Shown piece by piece: positions 1 through 8,661 of a DNA stretch of 64,000 nucleotides (within the stretch, counting starts at the first letter, position 1; every line of letters starts with the position of its first letter). The translations under genes and the position numbers were made by a program. The DNA is from Pseudomonadota bacterium. GTDB lineage: Bacteria > Pseudomonadota > Alphaproteobacteria > Rhizobiales > Beijerinckiaceae. Where the stretch lies: positions 23,639 to 87,638 of the forward strand of contig JAKAJL010000013.1 in assembly GCA_021813805.1 (NCBI GenBank). Reading direction: 5' to 3'. Below the pieces are notes generated by a model. That model ran no database searches. It was not told the origin of the DNA and was given only the letters and a program-made list of their open reading frames with translations.

Positions 1-13
1 GGCCGGCTCGAGG

Positions 14-529
14 ATGATGAAGATGACGCGGGAAGAAAGCGACTACCAGCCGGGCGGCCGGCCTTTGACCGGGCGGACCACGCTTCTCCTCATCGTCGGC
101 TTCTTCGGGATCGTCCTCGGCGTGAATTTCGTCATGGCGACCTTTGCCGCAAAAACCTACAGCGGCGTCGACGCCAATGACGCCTATGACACCGGCCTCG
201 CCTACAACAAGGAAATCGCCGCCGCCAAGGCTCAGGCCCTCCTCGGATGGACGGTCGAACTCAACCGCGCCAACGACGCCGGCGTCACCCAGATCACGAT
301 GAGCGTCAGGGACAAGGACGGCAAGCCGGTCGGCGGCCTCGACGCCTCGATCGATTTCTATTTCCCCGCGACGCGGAAATTCGACCGCACCGTGCCCGCG
401 ACGCCCATCGCCGAGGGCGTCTATTCCGGATCCGCCCCCTTGCGTCCGGGACGCTGGGAAGTCGAAATCTCGCTCAATCGCGGCGGCCAGCGCATGTTCC
501 GTTCGCGCAATTCCTTCCTCGTCGAGTAA
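14..529 (+). CDS. fixH: FixH family protein (cbb3 oxidase assembly)
   Basis: Inner-membrane protein of the FixGHIS set, which helps assemble cbb3-type cytochrome c oxidase (copper delivery and maturation). The 171-aa product has a PLTGR motif just before one membrane segment (about residues 22-45) and then a periplasmic FixH domain ending in RSRNSFLVE. This layout is typical of the family. The stop codon is one base before the fixI start, so the two are cotranscribed. Start codons at 14, 17 and 23 are all possible; a GAGG at 10-13 fits position 23 best. Bases 3-17 read in another frame give a short tail and a TGA at 15-17. This could be the end of fixG, but too little is present to call it. 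Confidence 0.9.
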   Translation: MMKMTREESDYQPGGRPLTGRTTLLLIVGFFGIVLGVNFVMATFAAKTYSGVDANDAYDTGLAYNKEIAAAKAQALLGWTVELNRANDAGVTQITMSVRDKDGKPVGGLDASIDFYFPATRKFDRTVPATPIAEGVYSGSAPLRPGRWEVEISLNRGGQRMFRSRNSFLVE

Positions 530-530
530 G

Positions 531-2810
531 ATGGCCGCGTCGCCGGATTTTTCGCATTTCGTGAAAACCGATGCGGAGGGTCGGTCGCGGATCGACCTCG
601 CCATCGACGGCATCACCTGCGCCGCTTGTCTCGGCGATATCGAGACGGCGATGAAACGCCTGCCGGGCGTGGTGAACGCGCGGCTCAACCTCACCAGTCA
701 CCGGCTCGCGGTGACCTTCGACGCAGCCAGGATCCAGGCCGGCGGCCTGACGGGCGCCCTGGAGGCGATCGGTTATCGCGCCTATCCCTATGAGCAGCGC
801 AAGGTTGAGGCCGACGAGGCGGCGCGATTCTATCTCCTGCTGAAATGTCTCGGCGTCGCGGTTTTCGCCGCCATGAACATCATGCTGCTGTCGATCTCGG
901 TCTGGTCGGGCGAAGGCGCCTCCATGCCGCCGGAGACGCGCGATTTCTTCCATTTCCTTTCGGCGCTGATCGCCTTGCCGGCGGCGGCCTACGCCGGCCA
1001 GCCCTTTTATTTCAGCGCCTGGAATTCCCTGCGTCAGGGCCGGGTCAACATGGACGTGCCGATCACCATCGGCGTCTCCCTCGCTCTGGCCCTTTCGGTC
1101 TATGAAACCTGGCGCCACGCGCCCCAGGCCTATTTCGACTCGGCGGTGATGCTGCTCGCTTTCCTGCTCGCCGGGAGGGTCATGGATCAGGCGATGCGCC
1201 GCAAGACGCGGGCGGCGGCCGGCAATCTCGCGGCGCTCAAGGGCGAAAACGCGTTGCGTTTCACCCCCGGCGATCGAGAGACCGAAGAAAATCTGGTCCT
1301 GACGCCCGTCGCGGCGCTGGCGGAGGATGACCGGGTGCTGGTGCGCGCCGGCGAACGGATTCCTGCCGACGGCGTGATCGAAAGCGGCGCGAGTTCGGTG
1401 GACGAGAGCGCGATCACCGGCGAAACCCTCGGCAAGCCGGTGCGCCTCGGCGATAATGTCTATGCCGGTTCGATCAATGGCGACGGGGCGTTGAAACTTC
1501 GGGTGACCGCCGCGGGCAACGCCGCCTTGATCGACGAGGCGGCGCGCCTGATCGACGCGGCCAGCGCCGCGCGCTCCGGTTATGTCCGGCTCGCGGACAG
1601 GGCCTCGCAGCTCTATGCGCCTGTCGTTCATCTTGCGGCGCTGGCGACCGGCCTGACCTGGTATTTCTTCCTTGGCGCCGGCGTTCATGACGCTCTGGTG
1701 GTCGGCATTTCCGTTCTCATCATCACCTGCCCCTGCGCCTTGGCCCTCGCGGTGCCGGCCGTTCAGGCCATGGCCTCGGGCGCCTTCTTCCGCGCCGGTC
1801 TGTTCCTCAACGACGCGACCGGCCTCGAAAAGATCGGCGAGGTCGACACGGTCGTGTTCGACAAGACCGGCACCTTGACCCTGCCCGAGCCGCGCGTCGC
1901 CAACGCGGGCGACATTCCGCCCGATCTGCTCGATCTCGCCGCCCGTCTCGCCCATTCCTCCAGCCATCCCCTCGCGCGGGCGGTCGTGCGTTCGGCTGGC
2001 GCCGCGCCGGCCTTGCCTGACGCCCGCGAAACGCCGGGCATGGGGGTGGCCGCGCCTTTCGGCGACGGTGAGGCCTGGCTGGGTTCGGCCGCGTTCTGCG
2101 AGATCGAATCGCCCGGCGCCCATGCCGACGCCAGCGCGATTTTCGTCCGCCACGGCGCGCGCTGGGCGCGGCTCCTGATCCGCCAGACCCTGCGCCCCGA
2201 CGCCACGAGGGTGCTCGACCATCTGCGCGAAAGCGGGCTGAACATCGCGATCCTTTCCGGCGATCGGCCGGAGGCGGTTGCGCCGATCGCCCGCGCCCTC
2301 AGCGTCGAAAGCTGGAGCGGCGGCCTCAAACCCGCGGAAAAGATCGCCTTCATCGACGAGCGCGTGGCGGAGGGCGCCAAAATCCTAATGGTCGGCGACG
2401 GGCTCAACGACGCGCCCGCGCTCGCCGCGGCCTATGCCTCGCTCTCGCCGATCGATGCGGTCCACCTCACCCAGACCCAGGCCGACGCGGTGTTCCTCGG
2501 CGACCGCCTGGCGCCCGTCGCGGCCGCGATCGCCATTGCCCGGCGCGCGCGCGCGCTGATGCGGCAGAATCTCTTTTTCGCCGCCGGCTATAATGTCGTG
2601 GCGGTGCCCTTCGCCATGTCCGGCCATGCGACGCCTCTGTTCGCTGCGCTGGCCATGTCGGCGTCCTCGATCGTCGTCACCGTCAACGCCCTGCGCTTGC
2701 GCGGGCCGGGCAAGGCGGTCACTCACCTTCTGGGGGAGCCGAAGAGTTCAGGGAACGAACCCGCGCGCAAGGCGTCGTCCCCGAAGCCGGTCGCGGCGCC
2801 ATCGGCCTGA
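531..2810 (+). CDS. fixI: Copper-translocating P1B-type ATPase FixI/CcoI
   Basis: P-type ATPase that moves copper across the inner membrane for cbb3 oxidase. Visible features in order: an N-terminal heavy-metal-associated domain with a CAACL metal-binding motif (about residues 27-31), several membrane segments, an actuator loop with TGE, the CPC transmembrane metal site in TCPCALALAVP, the phosphorylation motif DKTGTLT, an SSHPLA nucleotide-binding motif, and the hinge motif GDGLNDAPAL. The 759-aa length is normal. It starts one base after fixH. The last 35 or so residues are a charged tail. fixS lies 232 bp downstream, beyond a palindromic repeat, where the genes are usually adjacent. Confidence 0.95.
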   Translation: MAASPDFSHFVKTDAEGRSRIDLAIDGITCAACLGDIETAMKRLPGVVNARLNLTSHRLAVTFDAARIQAGGLTGALEAIGYRAYPYEQRKVEADEAARFYLLLKCLGVAVFAAMNIMLLSISVWSGEGASMPPETRDFFHFLSALIALPAAAYAGQPFYFSAWNSLRQGRVNMDVPITIGVSLALALSVYETWRHAPQAYFDSAVMLLAFLLAGRVMDQAMRRKTRAAAGNLAALKGENALRFTPGDRETEENLVLTPVAALAEDDRVLVRAGERIPADGVIESGASSVDESAITGETLGKPVRLGDNVYAGSINGDGALKLRVTAAGNAALIDEAARLIDAASAARSGYVRLADRASQLYAPVVHLAALATGLTWYFFLGAGVHDALVVGISVLIITCPCALALAVPAVQAMASGAFFRAGLFLNDATGLEKIGEVDTVVFDKTGTLTLPEPRVANAGDIPPDLLDLAARLAHSSSHPLARAVVRSAGAAPALPDARETPGMGVAAPFGDGEAWLGSAAFCEIESPGAHADASAIFVRHGARWARLLIRQTLRPDATRVLDHLRESGLNIAILSGDRPEAVAPIARALSVESWSGGLKPAEKIAFIDERVAEGAKILMVGDGLNDAPALAAAYASLSPIDAVHLTQTQADAVFLGDRLAPVAAAIAIARRARALMRQNLFFAAGYNVVAVPFAMSGHATPLFAALAMSASSIVVTVNALRLRGPGKAVTHLLGEPKSSGNEPARKASSPKPVAAPSA

Positions 2811-2833
2811 GTTCCGGCCCTCAAAGCATAACC

Positions 2834-3022
2834 CCGAAAGTCGATCGACCTTTCGGAACGGAATATGCGGCGAAACAATGATATAAACGAGCGCGTTCGA
2901 CTCGATCATTCGTGAACGCGCTCTTGGAACGAAATCCGTTCACGCCGAATCGGAGATTTCACTCTAACATTTTGTTGTTAACGTATAATCTCATCCCAAA
3001 AGCGCGCGGCTTTTTGGGATGA
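2834..3022. repeat. Palindromic intergenic repeat cluster between fixI and fixS
   Basis: Three inverted repeats lie in a row. The first is CCGAAAG (2834-2840) with CTTTCGG (2850-2856) around a TCGATCGA core. The second is a perfect 10-bp repeat, GAGCGCGTTC (2889-2898) with GAACGCGCTC (2914-2923). The third is TCATCCCAAAA (2991-3001) with TTTTGGGATGA (3012-3022). The wording (CCCGAAAG..., ATCATCCC...GGGATGATGC) resembles the dispersed palindromic elements common between genes in Rhizobiales. The family assignment is from memory of such repeats, not from a search. Confidence 0.7.
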
Positions 3023-3042
3023 TGCTCTAGCGGAACGATGCG

Positions 3043-3195
3043 ATGAATGTCCTGATCTTTCTTATTCCGGTCGCCCTGGCCCTCGGCTTGCTCGGGCTTT
3101 ACGGCCTGTTCTGGTCGCTCAAGAGCGGCCAATACGAGGATCTCGAAGGCGCGGCCTATCGGATCCTCCAAGACGACGACATCGATAGGAAATGA
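3043..3195 (+). CDS. fixS: cbb3-type oxidase assembly protein FixS/CcoS
   Basis: A 50-aa single-pass membrane protein needed for metal insertion into cbb3 oxidase. It begins MNVLIFLIPVALALGLLG, a hydrophobic helix, followed by FWSLKSGQYEDLEG and an acidic end, ILQDDDIDRK. This is the classic CcoS pattern (the SGQYEDLEGAAYRIL stretch is diagnostic). Its stop overlaps the start of the next gene (ATGA, 3192-3195), so the MFS gene is translationally coupled to it. It is separated from fixI by a repeat cluster, unlike the tight spacing seen in many relatives. Confidence 0.93.
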   Translation: MNVLIFLIPVALALGLLGLYGLFWSLKSGQYEDLEGAAYRILQDDDIDRK

Positions 3196-4385
3196 CCGTC
3201 CTGGGATCCTCCGATCCTCCGGCCGAGGACGAGCTCGACGCCGGGGCGGGCGTCGCGCGCGCCGGGCGCATGGCCTGTTTCTGCCCGCCGGGCGCCCCCG
3301 CGCCGGGCGTGGCGCCGGAAGCGGCGCCCGAAAGCCCCGGCGTCGCAACGCTCGCCGTGGGCTTCGCCTTGTCGGTGCTGTCGCAAAGCCTGGCGCTCGG
3401 CATGTTGCCGCTGGCGGGCCGATTGCTCGCGCCGGACCTGCGCCTGATGTCGGCGCCCTATGTGGCGATGCTGCTCGGCGCGGCGAGCGCGACCTTCCCC
3501 GCTTCCTTCCTGCTCGACGCCTTCGGGCGGCGCGCGGCCCTGGCGCTCGGCGCGAGCCTCGGCGTCGCCGGCGGGCTGATCATGGCCTGGGCGCTGACCT
3601 TCGATCTTTTCGCGCCTTTCAGTCTCGGCGCCTTCTGGCTTGGCGTCGCGCAGGGGTTTTCCCTGTTCTATCGCCATGAGGCGGCGCTCGGCTCGACGCC
3701 TTCCGCGCGGGCCCGTGCGGCGGTTATCGTGTTCGGCAGCGGCGGGCTTGCCGGCTTGGTCGGACCGGGACTCGCCTATGTCGTCGCGCGGACGGAGCCG
3801 GCCTCCGTCTTCGCCGGCGCGGCCCTCGCCGCCGCCTTGACCCAGGTGTTGGTGCTGGCGCTCGCGGTCCTCACCACCGCGCGGGCGCCGATCCTGCCTC
3901 CTCTTGCGGCGCGCCCGGCGCCGCGGCCGGACTGGCGGGCATTCGCCGCGCCGAGTCTCGTCGCCGGCCTCGCGTGGTTCGGCATGACCGCCGCCATGGT
4001 CGCGGCGCCCGGCGCCATGGCCGGCTGCGGCATCGGCGTCGCGACCGTGTTCAGCGCCATTTCCTGGCACGTGGTCGCGATGTATGCGCCGGCCTTTTTC
4101 ACGGCGGGGCTGGCGCGCCGAGCCGGCGCGCAGTCCGTCGCCGCGCTCGGCCTCGCCCTGATCGCCGCCGCCTGGGGACTTGAGTTTTTCGCGCGCGATT
4201 ACTGGCGTTTCGCCGCAGCCCTGATCGTCGTCGCGGTGGGCTGGAGCTTCGCCACCGCCGGCGCGTCCTTGCGGCTCTATCGCGTGGCGAATCCTTCGCG
4301 AGCCATGCTGGCGGCTCACGACGCCATATTGTTCCTTTCGGCGATCGCGGGCGCCGTGGCCGCGGCTTTCTGGCGGCCGATTTGA
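3192..4385 (+). CDS. MFS-type membrane transporter, substrate unknown
   Basis: A 397-aa polytopic membrane protein of the major facilitator type, with about 12 hydrophobic segments and a cytoplasmic loop DAFGRRAALALG that resembles the MFS loop 2-3 motif. The N-terminal 50 residues are hydrophilic and rich in Pro and Ala, and include CFCPPG. The gene overlaps fixS upstream (ATGA) and thiD downstream (TTGA), so it sits in one transcription unit from the fix genes to thiD. The position suggests a possible role in copper or oxidase supply, but that is only inference from context; no substrate can be read from the sequence. Confidence 0.75.
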   Translation: MTVLGSSDPPAEDELDAGAGVARAGRMACFCPPGAPAPGVAPEAAPESPGVATLAVGFALSVLSQSLALGMLPLAGRLLAPDLRLMSAPYVAMLLGAASATFPASFLLDAFGRRAALALGASLGVAGGLIMAWALTFDLFAPFSLGAFWLGVAQGFSLFYRHEAALGSTPSARARAAVIVFGSGGLAGLVGPGLAYVVARTEPASVFAGAALAAALTQVLVLALAVLTTARAPILPPLAARPAPRPDWRAFAAPSLVAGLAWFGMTAAMVAAPGAMAGCGIGVATVFSAISWHVVAMYAPAFFTAGLARRAGAQSVAALGLALIAAAWGLEFFARDYWRFAAALIVVAVGWSFATAGASLRLYRVANPSRAMLAAHDAILFLSAIAGAVAAAFWRPI

Positions 4386-5218
4386 CGACGCGCATCGCCA
4401 AGATCCTCTCGATCGCCGGGTCGGACCCCTCGGGGGGCGCGGGAATCCAGGGCGACCTGAAAACCTTTTCGGCGCTTGGCTGCTACGGCATGGCGGCGGT
4501 GACCGCGCTGACGGCGCAGAACACCCTCGGCGTGCAGGCCGTCCAACCCGTCGCCGCAGATTTTGTCGCCGCCCAGATCGACTCGGTCTTTTCCGACATA
4601 AAGGTCGATGCGGTGAAGATTGGGATGATCGGCGCGCCGGACAATGTCGCGGCCATCGCTGGTCAGTTGGAGCGCCACGTGGCGCGAAATGTCGTCCTCG
4701 ATCCAGTCCTGGCGGCCACGGGGGGCAAAAGCCTGGGCGGCGATGAACTGGTCGCGCCGATCATTGCGCAGCTGTTCCCGCTGGCGCGGCTCGTTACCCC
4801 CAATCTCATGGAAGGCGCGCTTTTCGCTGATGGCCGGATGGCCGAAAATCCCGACGAAATGCGCGCCGTCGCGTTAAAACTTCATGGGCTCGGCGCGCGC
4901 GCGGTGCTGGTCAAGGGCGGCCACCTGCCCGGCGGCCCAGCCTGCGACCTGCTCTACGATGGCGCGGATTTCATTGAATTTTCGTCTCCGCGGGTCGTCA
5001 CCCGCAACAGCCATGGCACCGGCTGCGCTTTGGCGTCGGCGATCGCGGCGCGGCTGGGCCAGGGCGCGGAGCTGAAGGAGGCGGTCGGCGACGCCAAGGC
5101 GTTTCTGAGCGCCGCCCTGGCGGCCGGCGCGACGCTCGACATCGGCGCCGGCCACGGGCCGCCGCATCATTTCTTTGCGCTCTGGCCCACGCGGTCTACA
5201 CGCGCCGGACCGAGGTGA
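4382..5218 (+). CDS. thiD: Hydroxymethylpyrimidine (phosphate) kinase ThiD
   Basis: Phosphorylates hydroxymethylpyrimidine and its monophosphate in thiamine synthesis. It shows the ribokinase-like fold signatures: SIAGSDPSGGAGIQGDLK at the N-terminus, VTPNLMEG mid-protein, and the anion-hole motif NSHGTGCALASAIAA near residue 215. Length 278 aa, normal for the family. The start is a TTG at 4382 that overlaps the stop of the MFS gene by four bases; the conserved N-terminus begins right after it. No thi-box riboswitch is needed or seen here because the gene follows directly on the fix/MFS unit. Its 3' end overlaps the convergent peptidase gene by 23 bp. Confidence 0.93.
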   Translation: MTTRIAKILSIAGSDPSGGAGIQGDLKTFSALGCYGMAAVTALTAQNTLGVQAVQPVAADFVAAQIDSVFSDIKVDAVKIGMIGAPDNVAAIAGQLERHVARNVVLDPVLAATGGKSLGGDELVAPIIAQLFPLARLVTPNLMEGALFADGRMAENPDEMRAVALKLHGLGARAVLVKGGHLPGGPACDLLYDGADFIEFSSPRVVTRNSHGTGCALASAIAARLGQGAELKEAVGDAKAFLSAALAAGATLDIGAGHGPPHHFFALWPTRSTRAGPR

Positions 5219-6074
5219 TCTCGGAGGAACTGCTCGAACGGTTGCGCTCGGTCACGACGGCGAGCGGCTCGCTGGCCACGGTCATCGAATGAGCGTTGGC
5301 GTGGAGCAGGGTCTGCTCGTCGCGCATGATGCCGACATGGCCGCGCCAGAACACCAAGTCGCCCCGGCGCAGGCCCCGCAGCCTTTGGTCGATGTCGAAA
5401 GGGCGGCCGAGCATGGACTCCATCATGTCGGTGTCACGCGGGGCGGCGACGCCGATGGCGTTGAGCGTCACCTGCGCGAGGCCCGAACAGTCGATTCCGA
5501 CGTCGGTCTTGCCGCCCCATAGATAGGGGGTGTCGAGGAACATTTCGGCGAGCCTGACGAAATCGCTCAATGGGCGGTTGTTCGGCGCAAGATGGCGCAG
5601 GAAGACATGGCCGCCGTTGTGGAGTTCGGCGAATTTGCCGTCGGAGCTGACCACATGGGTCTCGGCGCAGAAGGGCAGAGCTTCGAGAGGCGGCGATTTG
5701 ATGTCGGGCGCCGAATAAACGATGGTGTGGCGCACGCGCACGCGGTAGTTCGGCTTGACGATTCTGGGGTCGAGCGCCTCGGAGCGGATATAGCCCACAT
5801 AGCGGTCACGGTCGAGCTGCGCCCAGCACCAGCCGTCCTTTTCCTCATAGACGATCAGGGTCTCGCCGTGGAGCGCCTGGGTGTCGGTGACAGAGTCGTC
5901 CGAGGGCGCGCGCCGCAGATCGGCGTGGGAGGCGACGACCTGCATGCGGCGCCCCGGCGCATAGGCGTCGGCCTTGATCGCGTCGCGCAAATGTTCTGCG
6001 GCGAGATCGGGGCGCGCCGGCGTCAATCGTGGATCGTAGTTCAACAGTTGTCTCCCACCGCTGCGCGCGGACAT
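5196..6074 (-). CDS. NlpC/P60 family cell-wall peptidase with SH3 domains
   Basis: Probable cysteine peptidase that cuts peptidoglycan stem peptides. The 292-aa protein has an N-terminal stretch starting DPRLTPARPDLAAEHL, two bacterial SH3-like segments (about residues 45-170), and a C-terminal NlpC/P60 domain. That domain has the catalytic Cys in GIDCSGLAQ, the His in GHVGIM and a further His in HANAHS. No signal peptide is obvious, which is usual for this alphaproteobacterial family. It lies 24 bp downstream of the leucyl aminopeptidase gene on the same strand, so the two probably form an operon of peptide-recycling enzymes. Confidence 0.88.
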   Translation of the reverse strand: MSARSGGRQLLNYDPRLTPARPDLAAEHLRDAIKADAYAPGRRMQVVASHADLRRAPSDDSVTDTQALHGETLIVYEEKDGWCWAQLDRDRYVGYIRSEALDPRIVKPNYRVRVRHTIVYSAPDIKSPPLEALPFCAETHVVSSDGKFAELHNGGHVFLRHLAPNNRPLSDFVRLAEMFLDTPYLWGGKTDVGIDCSGLAQVTLNAIGVAAPRDTDMMESMLGRPFDIDQRLRGLRRGDLVFWRGHVGIMRDEQTLLHANAHSMTVASEPLAVVTERNRSSSSSEITSVRRV

Positions 6075-6098
6075 GGGCCGATGATAACCCGCCCGGGT

Positions 6099-7508
6099 TT
6101 AGCGAAGTTTTGCTTTACCAAATCTTTCGTGGGCGAGGCTGAAGATCAGTCTTGCCGCCTGGGCCTCGCCGCCTTCGGGCCGTCCGGCTTTGGCCACGGG
6201 CGTCCATCCATAGATGTCGAAATGGGCCCAGGAAGGGCTTTGGGCCACGAAACGCCTCAGGAACAGGGCCGCGGTGATCGCGCCCGCCATGCCTCCGGCG
6301 GGCGCGTTGTTGAGCTGGGCGACCTTGCCGTCGAGTTTCGATTCGTAGCCGCTCCATAGCGGCAGACGCCAGACCGGATCATTGACCTTGGCGCCGTGTC
6401 GGGCGATGTCGGCGGCGAGCCCGTCGTCGTCGGTGAAAAACGGCGGAAGGTCCGGCCCGAGCGCGACGCGCGCCGCGCCGGTGAGAGTCGCGAAATCGAT
6501 CAGCAGCTCGGGTTTCTCCTCGTCGGCGAGGGCCAGCGCGTCGGCGAGGATCAGCCGTCCCTCGGCGTCGGTGTTGGCGATCTCCACCGTGAGGCCCTTG
6601 CGCGAGCCATAGACGTCGCCGGGACGGAAGGCTTCGCCGGAAACCGAATTCTCGACGATCGGGACGATCAGGCGCAGCGCCACGTCGAGATCGGCGGCCA
6701 TGATCATCGCCGCGGCCGCGATCGCCGCCGCCGCCCCGCCCATGTCCTTTTTCATCAGCGCCATAGCGCTTTCCGGCTTGAGGTCGAGGCCCCCGGAATC
6801 GAAACAGACCCCTTTGCCGACCAGGGTCAGACGGCGCGTCCGTTTCGGCTTCCAGCGCAGATCGACAAGGCGCGGCGCGCGGGGCGAACCCTTGCCCACG
6901 GCGTGGATGAGGGGAAATTCGCGGGCCAGCTTTTCGCCTCGAACCGTCGAGACCTTGGCCCCGAAGGTTCTGGCGAGCGCCTGGACCGCGTCCTCGAGTT
7001 CGTCGGGGCCGAGGTCGTTGGCGGGCGTGTCGATGAGGTCGCGGGCGAAGGCGACGCTGCTGGCGATCGACTCGATTTCGGCGGCGTCGACGCCTTCCGG
7101 CGCGATCAGCCGCTTCGCTTCGCTTCGGCTCTTGTAGCGGACGAAACGATGGGCGCCGAGCAGGAAGGCCAGCGACGCGAGGTCCGGGCGGCTTGGCGCG
7201 GTCGCGAAGCGATAGACGCCGGGCGGCAGAAGAGTCGCCAATTCGCCGGGCTGGAACGGATCGGCTTTCGCGCCCGACTCGATGAAAAAGACGGCGGCCG
7301 GCTCGCCATCCGCAGCGACGAACCACATCAAACGGCCGGTCTTGGCCTCGAAGCGGGTCGCCGCCGCGAATCTCAGGGCCTCGCCGGGCAAGTCCGCCGC
7401 CTTTTCGGGCGCGGCGAGCGCCGTGGCGAAGCTTTGCGGGTTGGCGAGCCAGAGGGCGACGCTCTTTTCCTTCGGCTTGGCGAATTTCAATTTGGGCGGA
7501 TTGACCAT
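6099..7508 (-). CDS. Leucyl aminopeptidase family protein (M17)
   Basis: Cytosolic dizinc aminopeptidase that removes N-terminal residues from peptides. The 469-aa protein has the M17 metal and catalytic motifs in the C-terminal half: GKGVCFDSGGLDLKP, MKKDMGGAAA and the signature NTDAEGRLILADAL. The N-terminal domain is divergent, as in the alphaproteobacterial subfamily that is distinct from E. coli PepA. It is followed by the NlpC/P60 gene. The divergent gap to the TPR lipoprotein gene (7509-7624) must hold both promoters, but I could not pick them out. Confidence 0.9.
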   Translation of the reverse strand: MVNPPKLKFAKPKEKSVALWLANPQSFATALAAPEKAADLPGEALRFAAATRFEAKTGRLMWFVAADGEPAAVFFIESGAKADPFQPGELATLLPPGVYRFATAPSRPDLASLAFLLGAHRFVRYKSRSEAKRLIAPEGVDAAEIESIASSVAFARDLIDTPANDLGPDELEDAVQALARTFGAKVSTVRGEKLAREFPLIHAVGKGSPRAPRLVDLRWKPKRTRRLTLVGKGVCFDSGGLDLKPESAMALMKKDMGGAAAAIAAAAMIMAADLDVALRLIVPIVENSVSGEAFRPGDVYGSRKGLTVEIANTDAEGRLILADALALADEEKPELLIDFATLTGAARVALGPDLPPFFTDDDGLAADIARHGAKVNDPVWRLPLWSGYESKLDGKVAQLNNAPAGGMAGAITAALFLRRFVAQSPSWAHFDIYGWTPVAKAGRPEGGEAQAARLIFSLAHERFGKAKLR

Positions 7509-7624
7509 CGGGAAGGAGGGCTTTCTGTGGCGGCGCAGGCCGATTAACGAACTATTAGGGTTAACGAATTATTCCTTTCGACAGAAGCGTCAAGGCGGCC
7601 GGAAGGCCCAGAGGATTTCGGGAC

Positions 7625-8608
7625 ATGCGGGAAGCCTTATTCCAACGGCGCGCGCTTGAGACGCGTGTGATTCGGTCTAACGCCGACCGAAAGCCGATTT
7701 ACCACGTTTCGCGCGCCGCCCTCGCCTGCATCGCGCTTTTGGCGCTTTCGGGCTGCAAAACCATGAACATGGGCGACATCACCGGCTCGATCGGCGCGCC
7801 GAGCAAGCCCGCCTCGTCTTCGCCGGCCGATCTCAAGGCCTATTCCGAGCGATTGCGCCAGGCTTACGAAGCTCATCCCGACAACCGCAAGATCGCCATG
7901 GCCTACGCCAAAGCCCTCAGGGCGCGCGAACTCAACGACCAAGCGGCGGCAGTGATGGAGAATATAGCGATCAAGTATCCGAAAGACCGCGAAGTGCTCG
8001 GCGCCTTCGGCAAGGCCCTGGCCGACGACGGCCAGCTCCAGCGCGCTCAGGATGTGCTGACCCATGCGGATTCTCCCGACGATCCCAACTGGTCGGTGAT
8101 GAACACGCGGGGCTCGATCGCCGACCAGCTCGGCGATCATCAGGCGGCGCAGAAATATTACGAGACGGCGCTGAAGCTGGCGCCCGGCGAACCCTCGGTC
8201 CTGTCGAATCTCGGCCTGTCCTATGCTTTGTCGCACGATCTGCCCCGCGCGGAAAGCGCGCTGCGCGAGGCGGTCGCAAGCCCGCGCGCCGACATGCGCG
8301 AACGCCAGAACCTTGCGCTTGTGCTCGCCCTCCAGGGCAAGTTCGCCGAGGCCGAAAAAGTCTCGGAACACGACCTGTCGCCGGAACAGGCGCGGGACAA
8401 TGTGGCTTCGATCCGCCAGATGATTGCGCAGTCCGGTGACTGGCGCGGCATCCAGACTTCGGCGGCGTCGCGCGGTCGGACGACAACGGTCGCCCGCGCC
8501 CGGAGCTTTTCCGCGAGCGACGGTCCAGCCGAGGCCGCGAACGACGGCGATACGTCGGCGGCGAGCCGAAAAATGCAGCAGCTAAGTCTCGACGCCTCGG
8601 CGCGCTGA
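7625..8608 (+). CDS. TPR-repeat lipoprotein, TadD-like
   Basis: A 327-aa protein with a lipoprotein signal ending in LLALSGC (Cys about residue 44), followed by tetratricopeptide repeats (about residues 60-235; examples PGEPSVLSNLGLSYAL and HDLPRAESALREA). The pattern resembles the TadD pilus-assembly lipoproteins, but no tad/cpa genes are nearby, so that name is only by resemblance. It is probably anchored in the outer or inner membrane as a scaffold. The N-region before the hydrophobic core is long, so the true start could be the GTG at 7667; an AGAGGA at 7609-7614 favours 7625. The C-terminal 60 residues are Ser/Ala-rich and look disordered. Confidence 0.75.
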   Translation: MREALFQRRALETRVIRSNADRKPIYHVSRAALACIALLALSGCKTMNMGDITGSIGAPSKPASSSPADLKAYSERLRQAYEAHPDNRKIAMAYAKALRARELNDQAAAVMENIAIKYPKDREVLGAFGKALADDGQLQRAQDVLTHADSPDDPNWSVMNTRGSIADQLGDHQAAQKYYETALKLAPGEPSVLSNLGLSYALSHDLPRAESALREAVASPRADMRERQNLALVLALQGKFAEAEKVSEHDLSPEQARDNVASIRQMIAQSGDWRGIQTSAASRGRTTTVARARSFSASDGPAEAANDGDTSAASRKMQQLSLDASAR

Positions 8609-8661
8609 GCTTTGTGCCGGGCGCGCCGCCCGACGTCGCGGCGATCCGACGGCAAAGCCGG

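Noticed and set aside
3156..4319. 387-codon minus-strand frame opposite the MFS gene
   Set aside because: Composition is typical of an antisense shadow of a GC-rich gene and has no recognisable motif.
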